A stretch of 64,000 nucleotides of DNA, taken from contig DATAVB010000046.1 of assembly GCA_036267955.1 (NCBI GenBank), positions 62,001-126,000 of the forward strand, in the 5' to 3' direction. Of the stretch, positions 36,321 through 45,281 are shown piece by piece. The stretch's first letter is position 1. Each line of letters begins with the position of its first letter. Origin of the DNA: DATAVB01 sp036267955 (GTDB taxonomy: Bacteria > Actinomycetota > Actinomycetes > Mycobacteriales > QHCD01). Made by a program: the position numbers and the translations under genes. Below the pieces are notes generated by a model. The model ran no database searches. It saw only the letters and a list, made by a program, of their open reading frames with translations, and was not told where the DNA came from.

Positions 36321-37828
36321 CCTCGACCGCAGACCTGAGCCGCGAAGAGTTCCGCGACCTGGCGGCCAGCCACCGCGTCATCCCGCTGACCCGCCGGCTG
36401 CTCGCCGACAGCGAGACCCCGGTCGGCGTGTACGGCAAGCTCGCCGGCGGGCCCGGCACGTTCCTGCTCGAGTCGGCCGAGCACGGCGTCTGGTCGCGCT
36501 ATTCGTTCATCGGGGTGCGCTGCCCGGCGGTCCTGACCGAGCGCGACGGCAAGACCGCCTGGCTCGGCGACGCCCCGTCATCCGGGCTCCGCTCGCGAGT
36601 CGCTCCGCCGTTCGACGATTCGCCCGAGGACCCGCTGCTGGCCGTACGGGACACGATCGAGCGGTTGCGCACGCCCCGGTTCACCGACCTGCCACCGCTG
36701 ACCGGTGGACTGGTCGGCTATGTCGCGTACGACGCTGTACGCCGGCTGGAACGGTTGCCGGACCTGGCCGAGGACGATCTGCAGCTGCCCGAGCTGGCGA
36801 TGCTCTTCGCCGCCGATCTGGCGGTGCTCGACCACTCGGACGGCTCGATCCTGCTGGTGGCCAACGCGTTCCCGGAGAGCAGTGACGGCGCCGATCAGCA
36901 CTACGACGACGCGCTGGCCCGCCTCGATGCGATGCACGAGAAGCTGACCGAGCCGACCCCGGCGACGGTCACCGCGTTGCGTTTTCCCGAGCCCCGCTAC
37001 ACCTCGCATTCGCCGGACGGCATCGGCGAGGGGGTGAAGCGCGCGGTCGAGGAGATCCATGCCGGCGAGGCGTTCCAGGTCGTCGTGTCGCAGCGCTTCG
37101 AGATGCAGACCGACGCCGAGCCGTTGGACGTCTACCGGGTGTTGCGCACCACCAACCCCAGCCCGTACATGTACCTGCTGCGGTTCCCGGACGGCACCGA
37201 CATCGTCGGCTCCTCGCCGGAGGCGCTGGTCCGGGTGACCGGCGGCCGCGCGCTGCTGCACCCGATCGCCGGCACCCGCTGGCGGGGCGACACCCCGGAC
37301 GAGGACGCGCGGCTGGCGGCCGAATTGCTGTCCGATCCGAAGGAACGGGCCGAGCACGTGATGCTGGTCGACCTGGGGCGCAACGACCTGGGCCGCACCT
37401 GCAGGCCGGGCAGCGTCGACGTCGTGGACTTCATGGACATCGAGCGCTACAGCCACGTCATGCACCTGGTGTCCACTGTGGTCGGTGAGCTGCAGGAGGG
37501 GCGGACTGCCTTCGACGCGTTCACCGCCTGCTTCCCGGCCGGCACCCTGTCGGGCGCCCCGAAGCCGCGGGCGATGGAGATCATCGAGGAGTTGGAGCCG
37601 GTCCGCCGCGGGCTCTACGGCGGCACCGTCGGATACCTCGATTTCGCCGGTGACCTCGACATGGCGATCGCGATCCGCACCACCTTGATGCGGGACGGAA
37701 ACGCCTATGTACAAGCGGGTGGCGGCATCGTCGCCGACTCCGATCCGGTGGCGGAGGAGCAGGAGTCGCAGAACAAGGCGCGCGCGGTGCTGCGGGCCGT
37801 CGCGGCCGCGGAGACGCTCCGGCAATGA
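36317..37828 (+). CDS. trpE: Anthranilate synthase component I TrpE
   Basis: TrpE turns chorismate plus ammonia into anthranilate and is the usual target of tryptophan feedback. The 503-residue protein has the N-terminal regulatory part with the LLES motif (TFLLESAE), and the chorismate-binding domain (EIHAGEAFQVVVSQRFE, GSSPEALVRV, HPIAGTRWRG, LVDLGRNDLGR, CFPAGTLSGAPKPRAMEII). No glutaminase (TrpG) gene is adjacent. Its GTG overlaps hisI, and its stop overlaps the next gene by 4 bp. Confidence 0.96.
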   Translation: MTSTADLSREEFRDLAASHRVIPLTRRLLADSETPVGVYGKLAGGPGTFLLESAEHGVWSRYSFIGVRCPAVLTERDGKTAWLGDAPSSGLRSRVAPPFDDSPEDPLLAVRDTIERLRTPRFTDLPPLTGGLVGYVAYDAVRRLERLPDLAEDDLQLPELAMLFAADLAVLDHSDGSILLVANAFPESSDGADQHYDDALARLDAMHEKLTEPTPATVTALRFPEPRYTSHSPDGIGEGVKRAVEEIHAGEAFQVVVSQRFEMQTDAEPLDVYRVLRTTNPSPYMYLLRFPDGTDIVGSSPEALVRVTGGRALLHPIAGTRWRGDTPDEDARLAAELLSDPKERAEHVMLVDLGRNDLGRTCRPGSVDVVDFMDIERYSHVMHLVSTVVGELQEGRTAFDAFTACFPAGTLSGAPKPRAMEIIEELEPVRRGLYGGTVGYLDFAGDLDMAIAIRTTLMRDGNAYVQAGGGIVADSDPVAEEQESQNKARAVLRAVAAAETLRQ

Positions 37829-38550
37829 CAGGGCACCCAGCCGGATCGGACACGGCGGTGTCCGATCGGCGCGAATTCGGCCTGGTGGTGGTGCTGCTCA
37901 TCGTCGGCTCCGCACTGCTCTTCCTGGCCAGCAGCCGCGGTTGGGTGACGCTCTCGGTCGCCCGGAGCCGACCGCTGGCCGACCTGAAACGCCCGGTCTC
38001 CGGGGCGCATGCGCAGCCACTGCTGACCGCGCTCGCCGTCGTCGGGCTGGCGGCGGTGGTGGCGCTGTTGGCCACCCGGCGGGCCGGGCGGCAGATCGTC
38101 GGCGCTCTGGTCACCGTCGTCGCCGTGGTGGTGCTGGTCTGGCTTGTGCGAGACCTGCGTGGCATGTCGGCGCACCGGGCCAAGTCGCTCCTGGACGACG
38201 GCGGGCCGGTGGTCGGGGTGTCGGCCGGAGCACGGGTCACCGTGGATCTGCATCTGTTCTGGGTTGCCGTCGCTCTGACCGGCGCGGTCATGCTCGCTAT
38301 CGGCGGCCTCGCCGCGGCGGCACGAGGGCGGGGCTGGCCGGCGATGGGCAGCCGATATGATCGGCCGAGGCAGACATCGGACACCTCCGGCCGCTCGGGT
38401 GGCGAGGCCGTCGAGCCGAGCGACACGTCCGTACGGAGCGCGACTGCCGCGGGGGACGCCGGATCGGATCGCGCGCCGGCAACCGAGCGGCGGCTCTGGG
38501 AGGCGCTCGATCGGGGTGAGGATCCGACAGCCGGCGAGGATTCCGGCTGA
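37825..38550 (+). CDS. Trp-operon-associated membrane protein
   Basis: The 241-residue protein has four hydrophobic segments: about residues 17-35, 66-85, 93-110 and 136-160. It belongs to the actinobacterial family found between trpE and trpC (the Trp operon-associated membrane protein, TIGR02234-type). Signature text includes SRGWVTLSVARSRPLADL. A polar C-terminal tail follows. Function unknown; its coupling to trpE by ATGA overlap suggests involvement in aromatic amino-acid metabolism or transport. Confidence 0.88.
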   Translation: MTGHPAGSDTAVSDRREFGLVVVLLIVGSALLFLASSRGWVTLSVARSRPLADLKRPVSGAHAQPLLTALAVVGLAAVVALLATRRAGRQIVGALVTVVAVVVLVWLVRDLRGMSAHRAKSLLDDGGPVVGVSAGARVTVDLHLFWVAVALTGAVMLAIGGLAAAARGRGWPAMGSRYDRPRQTSDTSGRSGGEAVEPSDTSVRSATAAGDAGSDRAPATERRLWEALDRGEDPTAGEDSG

Positions 38551-38646
38551 CTGCCTGCGGATCGGCGCCCTTGGGGGGCAACGGATCGGGTGGGTTCGTG
38601 CTGGATAGCATGAGATCGCCCGATGAAACATGAGGGGATTCACATT

Positions 38647-39456
38647 GTGAGCGTTCTCGGCGACATTCTCGTGGGAGTTCGCGAGGATCTCGCCAGCCGT
38701 GAAGCGGCCGTGCCCTTGTCCGAGCTGAAGAAACTATGTGAGCGCCAGGCGGCGCCCCGCGACGCGATGGCCGCCTTGCGCGCGCCCGGCGTCGGGGTCA
38801 TCGCTGAAGTGAAGCGGGCCAGCCCGTCGGCCGGCCAACTGGCCGCCATCGATGACCCGGCCGCGCTGGCCCGTGAATACGCCGAGGGCGGGGCCCGGAT
38901 CATCAGCGTGCTGACCGAGGGGCGCCGATTCCACGGTTCGCTGGAGGATTTCGACGCCGTCCGCGCGGCGGTCGATGTTCCCCTGCTGCGTAAAGACTTT
39001 GTCGTCTCCTCGTATCAGGTGCACGAGGCGCGGGCACATGGCGCGGACGTGGTGCTGCTGATCGTGGCGGCGCTCGAGCAGAACGCGCTGGTCAGCCTGG
39101 TGGAGCGGGTCGAGTCGCTCGGCATGCTGCCGCTGGTCGAGGTGCACGACGAGGCCGAGGCCGACCGGGCCCTGGCCGCCGATGCCAAGGTGATCGGCGT
39201 CAACGCCCGCAATCTCAAGACGCTCGCGGTGGACCGCAGCGTCTTCGAGCGGATCGCGCCCGGGCTGCCCTCGCAGGTGGTCAAGGTGGCCGAGTCCGGG
39301 GTCCGCGACACCCACGACCTGATCGGGTACGCCGCCGCCGGCGCCGATGCCGTACTCGTCGGGGAGGGCCTGATCACCAAGGACAGCCCCCGGCAGGCCG
39401 TCGCTGACCTGGTCACCGCCGGCTCCCACCCGGCGACCCCGGGACACTCGCGATGA
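38647..39456 (+). CDS. trpC: Indole-3-glycerol phosphate synthase TrpC
   Basis: TrpC makes indole-3-glycerol phosphate from CdRP. The GTG at 38647 has GAGGGGA 8 bp upstream, and the protein begins VLGDILVGVREDLASRE; the in-frame ATG at 38623 is less likely. Motifs are GVIAEVKRASPSAG, ISVLTEGRRFHGSLEDF, LLRKDFVVSSYQVHEARAHGAD, LVEVHDE, GVNARNLKT, AESGVRD and VLVGEGL. Length is 269 aa. It is monofunctional (no TrpF fusion). It overlaps trpB by 4 bp. A TAGCAT -10-like box lies at about 38604. Confidence 0.96.
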   Translation: MSVLGDILVGVREDLASREAAVPLSELKKLCERQAAPRDAMAALRAPGVGVIAEVKRASPSAGQLAAIDDPAALAREYAEGGARIISVLTEGRRFHGSLEDFDAVRAAVDVPLLRKDFVVSSYQVHEARAHGADVVLLIVAALEQNALVSLVERVESLGMLPLVEVHDEAEADRALAADAKVIGVNARNLKTLAVDRSVFERIAPGLPSQVVKVAESGVRDTHDLIGYAAAGADAVLVGEGLITKDSPRQAVADLVTAGSHPATPGHSR

Positions 39457-40706
39457 GCGAATCGATTTCCACCGCGTCACTAAACACAGTGGACAGTCCT
39501 GACGCGACAGGTCATTTCGGCCCCTACGGCGGGCGTTTCGTACCGGAAGCGTTGATCGCCGCGCTGGACGAGCTCGCGGCGGAATACCGGTCGGCGATGC
39601 AGGATCCGGAATTCACCGGTCGGCTGGGCGACCTGCTGACCAACTATGCCGGCCGGCCGAGTCTGCTCACCCCGGCGTTGCGCTTCTCCAGACACGCCGG
39701 TGGCGCGCAGATCTGGCTCAAGCGCGAGGACCTCAACCACACCGGTGCCCACAAGATCAACAATGTGCTCGGTCAGGCGTTGCTGACCAAGCGGATGGGC
39801 AAGCCGCGGGTCATCGCTGAAACCGGCGCGGGCCAGCACGGTGTCGCCACCGCCACTGCGGCGGCCCTGCTCGACCTGGAATGCGTCGTCTACATGGGCG
39901 AGGAGGACACCCGGCGGCAGGCACTCAACGTCGCGCGGATGGAGCTTCTCGGCGCCACCGTCATTCCCGTGACGAGCGGCTCGCGGACGCTGAAGGACGC
40001 GATGAACGAGGCGTTCCGCGACTGGGTGACCAATGTGGACACCACGCACTACCTGATCGGCTCGGTCGGTGGTCCGCACCCGTTCCCGACCATCGTCCGC
40101 GACTTCCAGCGGGTGATCGGGGTCGAGGCGCGGGAGCAGATCCAGCAGCAGGCCGGCCGGCTGCCCGATGCCGTCTGCGCCTGTGTCGGCGGCGGCTCCA
40201 ATGCGATCGGCATCTTCCACGCGTTCCTGGACGACGCCGAGGTCAAGCTGTACGGCTTCGAGGCCGGCGGTGACGGCGTCGAGACCGGCCGGCACGCGGC
40301 GGCCATCACCGGTGGGTCGCCGGGCGTGCTGCATGGCGCCGCGTCCTATCTCCTGCAGGACGAGGACGGGCAGACCATCGAGAGCCACTCGATCTCGGCC
40401 GGTCTGGACTATCCGGGGGTCGGGCCGGAGCACGCGCTGCTGCACGACACCGGACGGGCGGTCTACCGGCCGATCACCGATGCGCAGGCGCTGGACGCGT
40501 TCCGGCTGCTCAGCCGTACCGAGGGCATCATTCCGGCCATCGAGTCCGCGCATGCGCTGGCCGGCGCGCTCGACCTTGGCCGCGAGCTCGGCCCGGACGC
40601 GATCATCGTCGTCAATCTCTCCGGTCGCGGGGACAAGGACGTCGACACCGCGGCCCGCTGGTTCGGCCTCATCGAGGGCGGCGCCGCCCCGGAGGTTGCG
40701 TCGTGA
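39453..40706 (+). CDS. trpB: Tryptophan synthase beta chain TrpB
   Basis: TrpB joins indole and serine, using PLP. The 417-residue protein has FGPYGGRFVPEALI, LKREDLNHTGAHKINN with the PLP lysine (about Lys101), ETGAGQHGVATAT, GSVGGPHPFP, CVGGGSNAIGIFHAF, HSISAGLDYPGVGPEH and NLSGRGDKD. It is the common TrpB1 type. It overlaps trpC and trpA by 4 bp each. Confidence 0.97.
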   Translation: MSESISTASLNTVDSPDATGHFGPYGGRFVPEALIAALDELAAEYRSAMQDPEFTGRLGDLLTNYAGRPSLLTPALRFSRHAGGAQIWLKREDLNHTGAHKINNVLGQALLTKRMGKPRVIAETGAGQHGVATATAAALLDLECVVYMGEEDTRRQALNVARMELLGATVIPVTSGSRTLKDAMNEAFRDWVTNVDTTHYLIGSVGGPHPFPTIVRDFQRVIGVEAREQIQQQAGRLPDAVCACVGGGSNAIGIFHAFLDDAEVKLYGFEAGGDGVETGRHAAAITGGSPGVLHGAASYLLQDEDGQTIESHSISAGLDYPGVGPEHALLHDTGRAVYRPITDAQALDAFRLLSRTEGIIPAIESAHALAGALDLGRELGPDAIIVVNLSGRGDKDVDTAARWFGLIEGGAAPEVAS

Positions 40707-41506
40707 GTGGTCTGTCCGCGGCATTCGCGACGACCCGCGAGGAGGGCCGCTCGCTGCTGGTCGGCTACCTCCCGGCCGGATTCCCCACGGTGGCGGGCGG
40801 CATCGCCGCCATCACCGCGATGGTCGAGGCCGGGGTCGACGCGGTCGAGGTCGGCCTGCCCTACAGCGACCCGGTGATTGACGGCCCCACCATCCAGGAG
40901 GCGGCCGAGATCTCGCTGCGCGGTGGGACGAAGATCCGCGATGTGCTGCACACCGTCGAGGCGGTCGCCCGGACCGGCGTTCCAACGGTTGTCATGACCT
41001 ACTGGAACCCGGTGGTCCGCTATGGCGTGGAACGCTTCTCGACCGATCTGGCCAACGCCGGCGGCGCCGGGCTGATCACCCCTGACCTGATTCCGGACGA
41101 GGCCGCCGACTGGCTGCAGGCCAGTGATACCGCCGGCCTCGACCGCATCTTTCTGGTCGCACCGAGCTCCACCGACGCGCGGATCGCGGCGACCACCGCC
41201 GCCAGCCGGGGTTTCGTCTACGCCACGTCGGTGATGGGCGTGACCGGTGCGCGCGAGCAGACCAGCAGCCTGGCGCCGGAGCTGGTGTCCCGGGTACGGA
41301 AGACCACCGATCTGCCCGTGGGCGTGGGTCTGGGGGTGCGCAACGGCGACCAGGCCGCCGAGGTCGGCGGCTTCGCCGACGCGGTCATCGTCGGGTCCGC
41401 ATTCGTCCGGTGCCTGCTGGACGCCCCGGACGTGGACGCCGGGTGCAAGGCCGCCGCAGCATTGGCCCAGGACCTGGCCGACGGGGTCCGTCGCCGCGCT
41501 GTGTGA
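40703..41506 (+). CDS. trpA: Tryptophan synthase alpha chain TrpA
   Basis: TrpA cleaves indole-3-glycerol phosphate and channels indole to TrpB. The 267-residue protein contains GYLPAGFPT, the catalytic Glu and Asp region VEVGLPYSDPVIDGPTIQEA, TYWNPV, ITPDLIPDEA, FLVAPSSTDARI and VGLGVRNGDQAAEVGGFADAVIVGSA. The GTG overlaps trpB by 4 bp. It ends the trp run; lgt follows after 99 bp. Confidence 0.97.
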   Translation: MSGLSAAFATTREEGRSLLVGYLPAGFPTVAGGIAAITAMVEAGVDAVEVGLPYSDPVIDGPTIQEAAEISLRGGTKIRDVLHTVEAVARTGVPTVVMTYWNPVVRYGVERFSTDLANAGGAGLITPDLIPDEAADWLQASDTAGLDRIFLVAPSSTDARIAATTAASRGFVYATSVMGVTGAREQTSSLAPELVSRVRKTTDLPVGVGLGVRNGDQAAEVGGFADAVIVGSAFVRCLLDAPDVDAGCKAAAALAQDLADGVRRRAV

Positions 41507-41605
41507 GGCCGGTTCGGAACGAACTGATCCGGGCGCCAGCGGTTTCCGGTCGAGCTGGGCATGGGTGCGGATACGGCCAGATGGCCGACGCCGTACCTTA
41601 GGCAG

Positions 41606-42616
41606 GTGAACGTTGCCTCGATACCCAGCCCGACCGTCAACGCGTGGCAATTGGGCCCGTTGGCGATCCGTGCGTACGCACTGTGCATCATCGCCGGGGT
41701 CGTCGTCGCGATCTGGCTGGCCGAGCGGCGGTGGGTCGACCGAGGTGGCCGGCGCGGCACCGTCACCGACATCGCCGTGTGGGCGGTGCCGTTCGGCCTC
41801 GTCGGGGCCAGGCTGTACCACGTCTGCACCGACCCGGAGCTCTATTTCGCCTCGGGCAAACATCCGATCGACGCGCTGAAGATCTGGGACGGCGGCCTGG
41901 GCATCTGGGGCGCGGTCCTGCTCGGCGCGGTCGGCGGCTGGATCGGGCTGCGCCGGCGCGGGCTGGGTCTGGCCGCCTTCGCGGACGCCGCGGCGCCGGG
42001 AATCGCACTCGCACAAGGCATCGGGCGGTTGGGCAACTGGTTCAACAACGAGCTCTACGGAAAGGCGACCAGCCTTCCGTGGGGCCTGACCGTCCATGAC
42101 ATCGACCCCGACACGCACAAATCGGTCGACACACTTCCGGGGCACTACCACCCGACGTTCCTCTATGAACTGATCTGGGACTTCGGCGTCGCCGGGCTGG
42201 TGCTCTGGGCCGACCGCAGGTTCCGGCTGGGCCGCGGCCGGGCGTTCGCGCTCTACGTGATGGCCTACACGGTCGGTCGGGCCTGGATCGAGTACCTGCG
42301 GATCGACCCGGCCAACCGGTTCGCCGGGCTGCGCCTGAACGACTGGACCTGCCTGATCGTCTTCATTGCCGCGCTGGCGTTCTTCGTACTGCGCCGCGGG
42401 CCGCGCGAGGAGGTCGCCGAGGGCCGGGCGGATGCCGAGCCGGAACTACAGCCAGACGCCGGCGACGACGCCTCGGTTGCCGTCGAGGAAGGTGAGCCTG
42501 ACCAGCGTGCCGAAGACGACACCGCCACGGCAGGTGCCGGCGAGCCGGTGGACGTACCCTCAGGCGAGTCCGAGCGGCCGGCTGAAGCAGGGAGTGACGC
42601 CGAGCGCCACAGCTGA
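41606..42616 (+). CDS. lgt: Prolipoprotein diacylglyceryl transferase Lgt
   Basis: Lgt is a membrane enzyme that attaches diacylglycerol to the lipobox cysteine, the step before LspA. The GTG at 41606 gives 336 residues. It has about seven membrane helices, PFGLVGARLYHV, the signature GIGRLGNWFNNELYG, and GRAWIEYLRIDPANRF. After about residue 260 there is a long acidic, disordered tail, typical of actinobacterial Lgt. The trpA-lgt pairing is common in actinobacteria. Confidence 0.96.
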   Translation: MNVASIPSPTVNAWQLGPLAIRAYALCIIAGVVVAIWLAERRWVDRGGRRGTVTDIAVWAVPFGLVGARLYHVCTDPELYFASGKHPIDALKIWDGGLGIWGAVLLGAVGGWIGLRRRGLGLAAFADAAAPGIALAQGIGRLGNWFNNELYGKATSLPWGLTVHDIDPDTHKSVDTLPGHYHPTFLYELIWDFGVAGLVLWADRRFRLGRGRAFALYVMAYTVGRAWIEYLRIDPANRFAGLRLNDWTCLIVFIAALAFFVLRRGPREEVAEGRADAEPELQPDAGDDASVAVEEGEPDQRAEDDTATAGAGEPVDVPSGESERPAEAGSDAERHS

Positions 42617-42634
42617 CGTAACGAGGGAGCGATC

Positions 42635-43366
42635 GTGGTGACCACCGCAGACACGTTTTCCGACCCGGGTGCCGCCGAGGTCCACCACGATCACCGCGAC
42701 GTCACCGGCGGCTGGCTGCGGCCCGCTGTCTTCGGTGTGATGGACGGCCTCGTCTCCAACGTCTCGCTGATCGCCGGCGTCTCCGGGGGTGGCGCGTCGC
42801 CGCACACCATCGCACTGACCGGCCTGGCCGGCCTCATCGCCGGCGCGGTGTCGATGGCCACCGGCGAATACACCTCGGTCTCCTCACAGACCGAGCTGAC
42901 CCGGGCCGAGATCGCGGTGGAGAAGCGGGAGATCGCGCAGCGGCCCGATGCGGAGCGGACCGAGCTGACCGAGCTCTACATCTCCCGCGGCGTCGAGCCG
43001 GAGCTGGCCCGGCGGGTGGTCGAGCAGCTGTCGCAGGACCCGGAGCAGACCTGGCGGATCCATGCCCGCGAAGAACTGGGCGTCGACCCGGACGATCTGC
43101 CGTCGCCGTGGACCGCGGCCAGCTCGTCGTTCGCCGCGTTCGCGGTGGGCGCGATCCTGCCCCTGTTGCCCTACCTGCTGGGCGCCTCCGCGCTCTGGGC
43201 CTCGGCGATTCTGAGTGCGGTCGGGCTCTTCGTCGCCGGCGCGCTGGTATCCCGTTTCACCAGCCGGGGCTGGCTTTACAGCGGCCTGCGGCAGCTCGCG
43301 CTCGGCGCGCTGGCCGCCGCCGTCACGTACGGAATCGGCCGTGCCGTCGGGGTCGGCCTCGGCTGA
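42635..43366 (+). CDS. VIT1/CCC1-family iron/manganese transporter
   Basis: The 243-residue protein has GGWLRPAVFGVMDGLVSNVSLIAGVSGGG in the first helix, a second helix with GAVSMATGEYTSVSSQTEL, a cytoplasmic metal-binding helical region (about residues 85-150, rich in Glu) and three C-terminal helices. Members transport Fe2+ or Mn2+, exporting or sequestering it. The GTG lies 18 bp after the lgt stop, with a GAGGGAG site. Confidence 0.9.
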   Translation: MVTTADTFSDPGAAEVHHDHRDVTGGWLRPAVFGVMDGLVSNVSLIAGVSGGGASPHTIALTGLAGLIAGAVSMATGEYTSVSSQTELTRAEIAVEKREIAQRPDAERTELTELYISRGVEPELARRVVEQLSQDPEQTWRIHAREELGVDPDDLPSPWTAASSSFAAFAVGAILPLLPYLLGASALWASAILSAVGLFVAGALVSRFTSRGWLYSGLRQLALGALAAAVTYGIGRAVGVGLG

Positions 43367-43420
43367 TCGCCGGGCGAGTAAGGTCCTCCCACAGCACAGT
43401 CCAATGGGGGAGGAACGGCC

Positions 43421-44212
43421 TTGGAACGGGTCTTCACAGTGCCGGCCGGACCGGGTGCGGTCTGGGGCGTGGTCGGTGATCTCGGCGGGCTCGTCGAATG
43501 CCTGCCGGCGCTGACCCAGCCGGAGATCGACGAGTCCGGCATCGGAGCGCGACTGCGCCTGCGGGTCGGTTCCAACCAGGTCACCTACGTGGGTCGGCTG
43601 GATCTACGTATGGCCGACGAGCAGGGCGGGCTGATCCAGCTTGACGGTGCCGGCAGTGAGGCGCGCGGCGCCGGTGAGGTGTCGGCTTCGGTACGGATTC
43701 GGTTGCAGCGCAAGGATTCCGGCACCGAGGTGACGGTCCGCGTTACGGCCGCGGGGTCGGGTCGGATCGACGGGTTCGATCCGGAAGCCGTACGCGAGGC
43801 GGGTGGTCGGTTGCTCGACCGGTTCGTCGAGGCCGTCACCGAACGGGTGCCCGCCGAGGACTCGTTCGACGGCGTCGAACCGGAGCCTGTCGAGCTGGAG
43901 GCGCCTGCCTCGGGTTCGCGTCCAGCGTCGCCGGTACCGCCAGCGTCGCCGGTACCGCCTGCGTCGCCGGTACCGCCTGCGTCGCCGGAATCGCTGGCGG
44001 AGCCGGAGGAAGCGGTCGCGCGGTCAGAATCTCGGGGGTGGCAGCAGCGGCCGGAACCGCCGGTCGAGCCGGATGCCCCGCTCGCCACAGTGACCAGCAT
44101 TGCCGGAGCGGTGGCCGTACGGTCGCAGGCTCGGCGTGGCGCGGCGGTCAGCGTCGCGGCCCTGGCGGTCGCGATTCTGGCGCTCTGGTTCACCCGTCGC
44201 CGCGGCCGCTGA
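43421..44212 (+). CDS. CoxG/SRPBCC-family protein with a C-terminal membrane anchor
   Basis: The start is a TTG at 43421, chosen because GGGGGAGGA lies 7 bp upstream. Residues 1-150 form an SRPBCC-like domain (VFTVPAGPGAVWGVVGDLGGLVECLPAL, and VTVRVTAAGSGRIDGF) resembling CoxG, carbon monoxide dehydrogenase subunit G. A Pro/Ser/Ala linker has a 5-residue tandem repeat (PASPV). One membrane helix lies at the C-terminus (AAVSVAALAVAILALWFTRRRGR). No CO dehydrogenase genes are nearby, so the ligand is unknown. Confidence 0.8.
   Translation: MERVFTVPAGPGAVWGVVGDLGGLVECLPALTQPEIDESGIGARLRLRVGSNQVTYVGRLDLRMADEQGGLIQLDGAGSEARGAGEVSASVRIRLQRKDSGTEVTVRVTAAGSGRIDGFDPEAVREAGGRLLDRFVEAVTERVPAEDSFDGVEPEPVELEAPASGSRPASPVPPASPVPPASPVPPASPESLAEPEEAVARSESRGWQQRPEPPVEPDAPLATVTSIAGAVAVRSQARRGAAVSVAALAVAILALWFTRRRGR
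43920..43985 (+). repeat. 15-bp tandem repeat in the CoxG-like gene
   Basis: About four copies of GCGTCGCCGGTACCG plus a trailing CCA/CCT codon encode repeated PASPVP. The middle copies are nearly identical at DNA level, so the tract is young and could vary in number. Confidence 0.8.
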
Positions 44213-44247
44213 TCCTCGCCGGCTTTTCGATTTCCACCGCCCATTTC

Positions 44248-44465
44248 CATGATCATGGTGCTGTTGCACCCAGCGGGCTGTGTACGCCGGCCCCTTGATC
44301 ATGAGCCGGGTGCGGGTGCGGGTGCGGGTGCGGGTCGGAGGCCTTGATCGTGACCGCGTTATACCGGTTCCGGGCGTGATCGTGATTGCGTTGTGCCGGT
44401 GATAGCCGGCATAACGCAGACTTCATCGGGCTCGGGTGTGAGCTATTGCCCGGCATAACGCAGAC
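44248..44465. repeat. Repeat-rich gap between convergent genes: palindromes, (GGGTGC)n and paired 12-mers
   Basis: The 277-bp gap between the CoxG-like gene and the ABC permease gene has no gene but several repeats. CATGATCATG (44248-44257) is a perfect palindrome. GGGTGC repeats from 44308 to 44336. GCGTTGTGCCGG (44388-44399) pairs with CCGGCATAACGC (44406-44417) across 6 bases, forming a strong hairpin. CCGGCATAACGCAGAC occurs twice (44406-44421 and 44450-44465), and a further inverted relative GCGTTATACCGG is at 44356-44367. These look like REP/BIME-type elements. Confidence 0.75.
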
Positions 44466-44489
44466 ATCGCGTGCGCGGCTCGGGTGGCC

Positions 44490-45281
44490 TCAGACGTTGA
44501 TGTCGCGGCGGTCGAGCAGGACCACCGCCGCGGCCAGTGCCAGCACGGTCACGCCGATCAACAATCCACAGCCACCGAGCTGAAGGCCGTTGCGCAGCGG
44601 CTCTCCGCCGGTGTACCAGTGATACGGAGAGAGGTGCCGGATCCAGCCGAGTCCCTTGATCTGCGGCAGAAAGCTGTCGGCCAGGTAGCCGGTCAGCGCC
44701 ACCACCACACTGGTGCCGATCGTCACCGAGCGGCGACCGGTCGCGGCGCCGACCAGCAGTGTGAGCGAGCCGAGGCAGCAACCCAGCAGTACCCATTGCA
44801 GGGTCATCGCGGCCAACTTCGCCGGGTCCACCGTCAGTTTCCCCGGGCCGCGGATCGCCAGCAGCACCAGCAGCACGACAACGCCCATCGCGACCAGGAC
44901 AGCCATCATGGCGGCCATCCGCTCCAGCAGCAGCCGGCGCCGACTTATCGGGTGCGCCAGCAGTAGGTCCAGCAGCCCGGATTCCTCGTCACCGGCGATG
45001 GCTCTGGTGCCGGTGATGATGACGTAGACCGTCACGAGCAACAGCAGCAGCAGGCCGAACACGGTCGAGCCGAGATAACCGGCCGGCGAGCCGAAATCCT
45101 CCAGGTTGAACGCCTTGCGCAGGCTCTCGGGATAGCCGTCGATCACCGACGCCTTTCCCTTGGCCAGGCTCCGGTACGCCGCGGAATACATGAAGGTCAC
45201 GCCCGCCATGGCGACGATCCAGCCGAAAAGGCTGCGTCGAGCCTCCCACAGAGTCGCGCCGAACACATTACGCAGCAACAT
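44490..45281 (-). CDS. ABC transporter permease (ABC-2 type)
   Basis: The 263-residue integral membrane protein has six hydrophobic segments, with WEARRSLFGWIVAMAGVTFMYSAAY near the N-terminus and GDEESGLLDLLLAHPISRRRLLLERM after helix 2, typical of ABC-2 (drug/lipid export) permeases. It overlaps the ATPase gene by 14 bp. Its partner gene encodes the ATPase; the TetR gene precedes both. Substrate unknown; an efflux role is the usual one for this layout. Confidence 0.88.
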   Translation of the reverse strand: MLLRNVFGATLWEARRSLFGWIVAMAGVTFMYSAAYRSLAKGKASVIDGYPESLRKAFNLEDFGSPAGYLGSTVFGLLLLLLVTVYVIITGTRAIAGDEESGLLDLLLAHPISRRRLLLERMAAMMAVLVAMGVVVLLVLLAIRGPGKLTVDPAKLAAMTLQWVLLGCCLGSLTLLVGAATGRRSVTIGTSVVVALTGYLADSFLPQIKGLGWIRHLSPYHWYTGGEPLRNGLQLGGCGLLIGVTVLALAAAVVLLDRRDINV

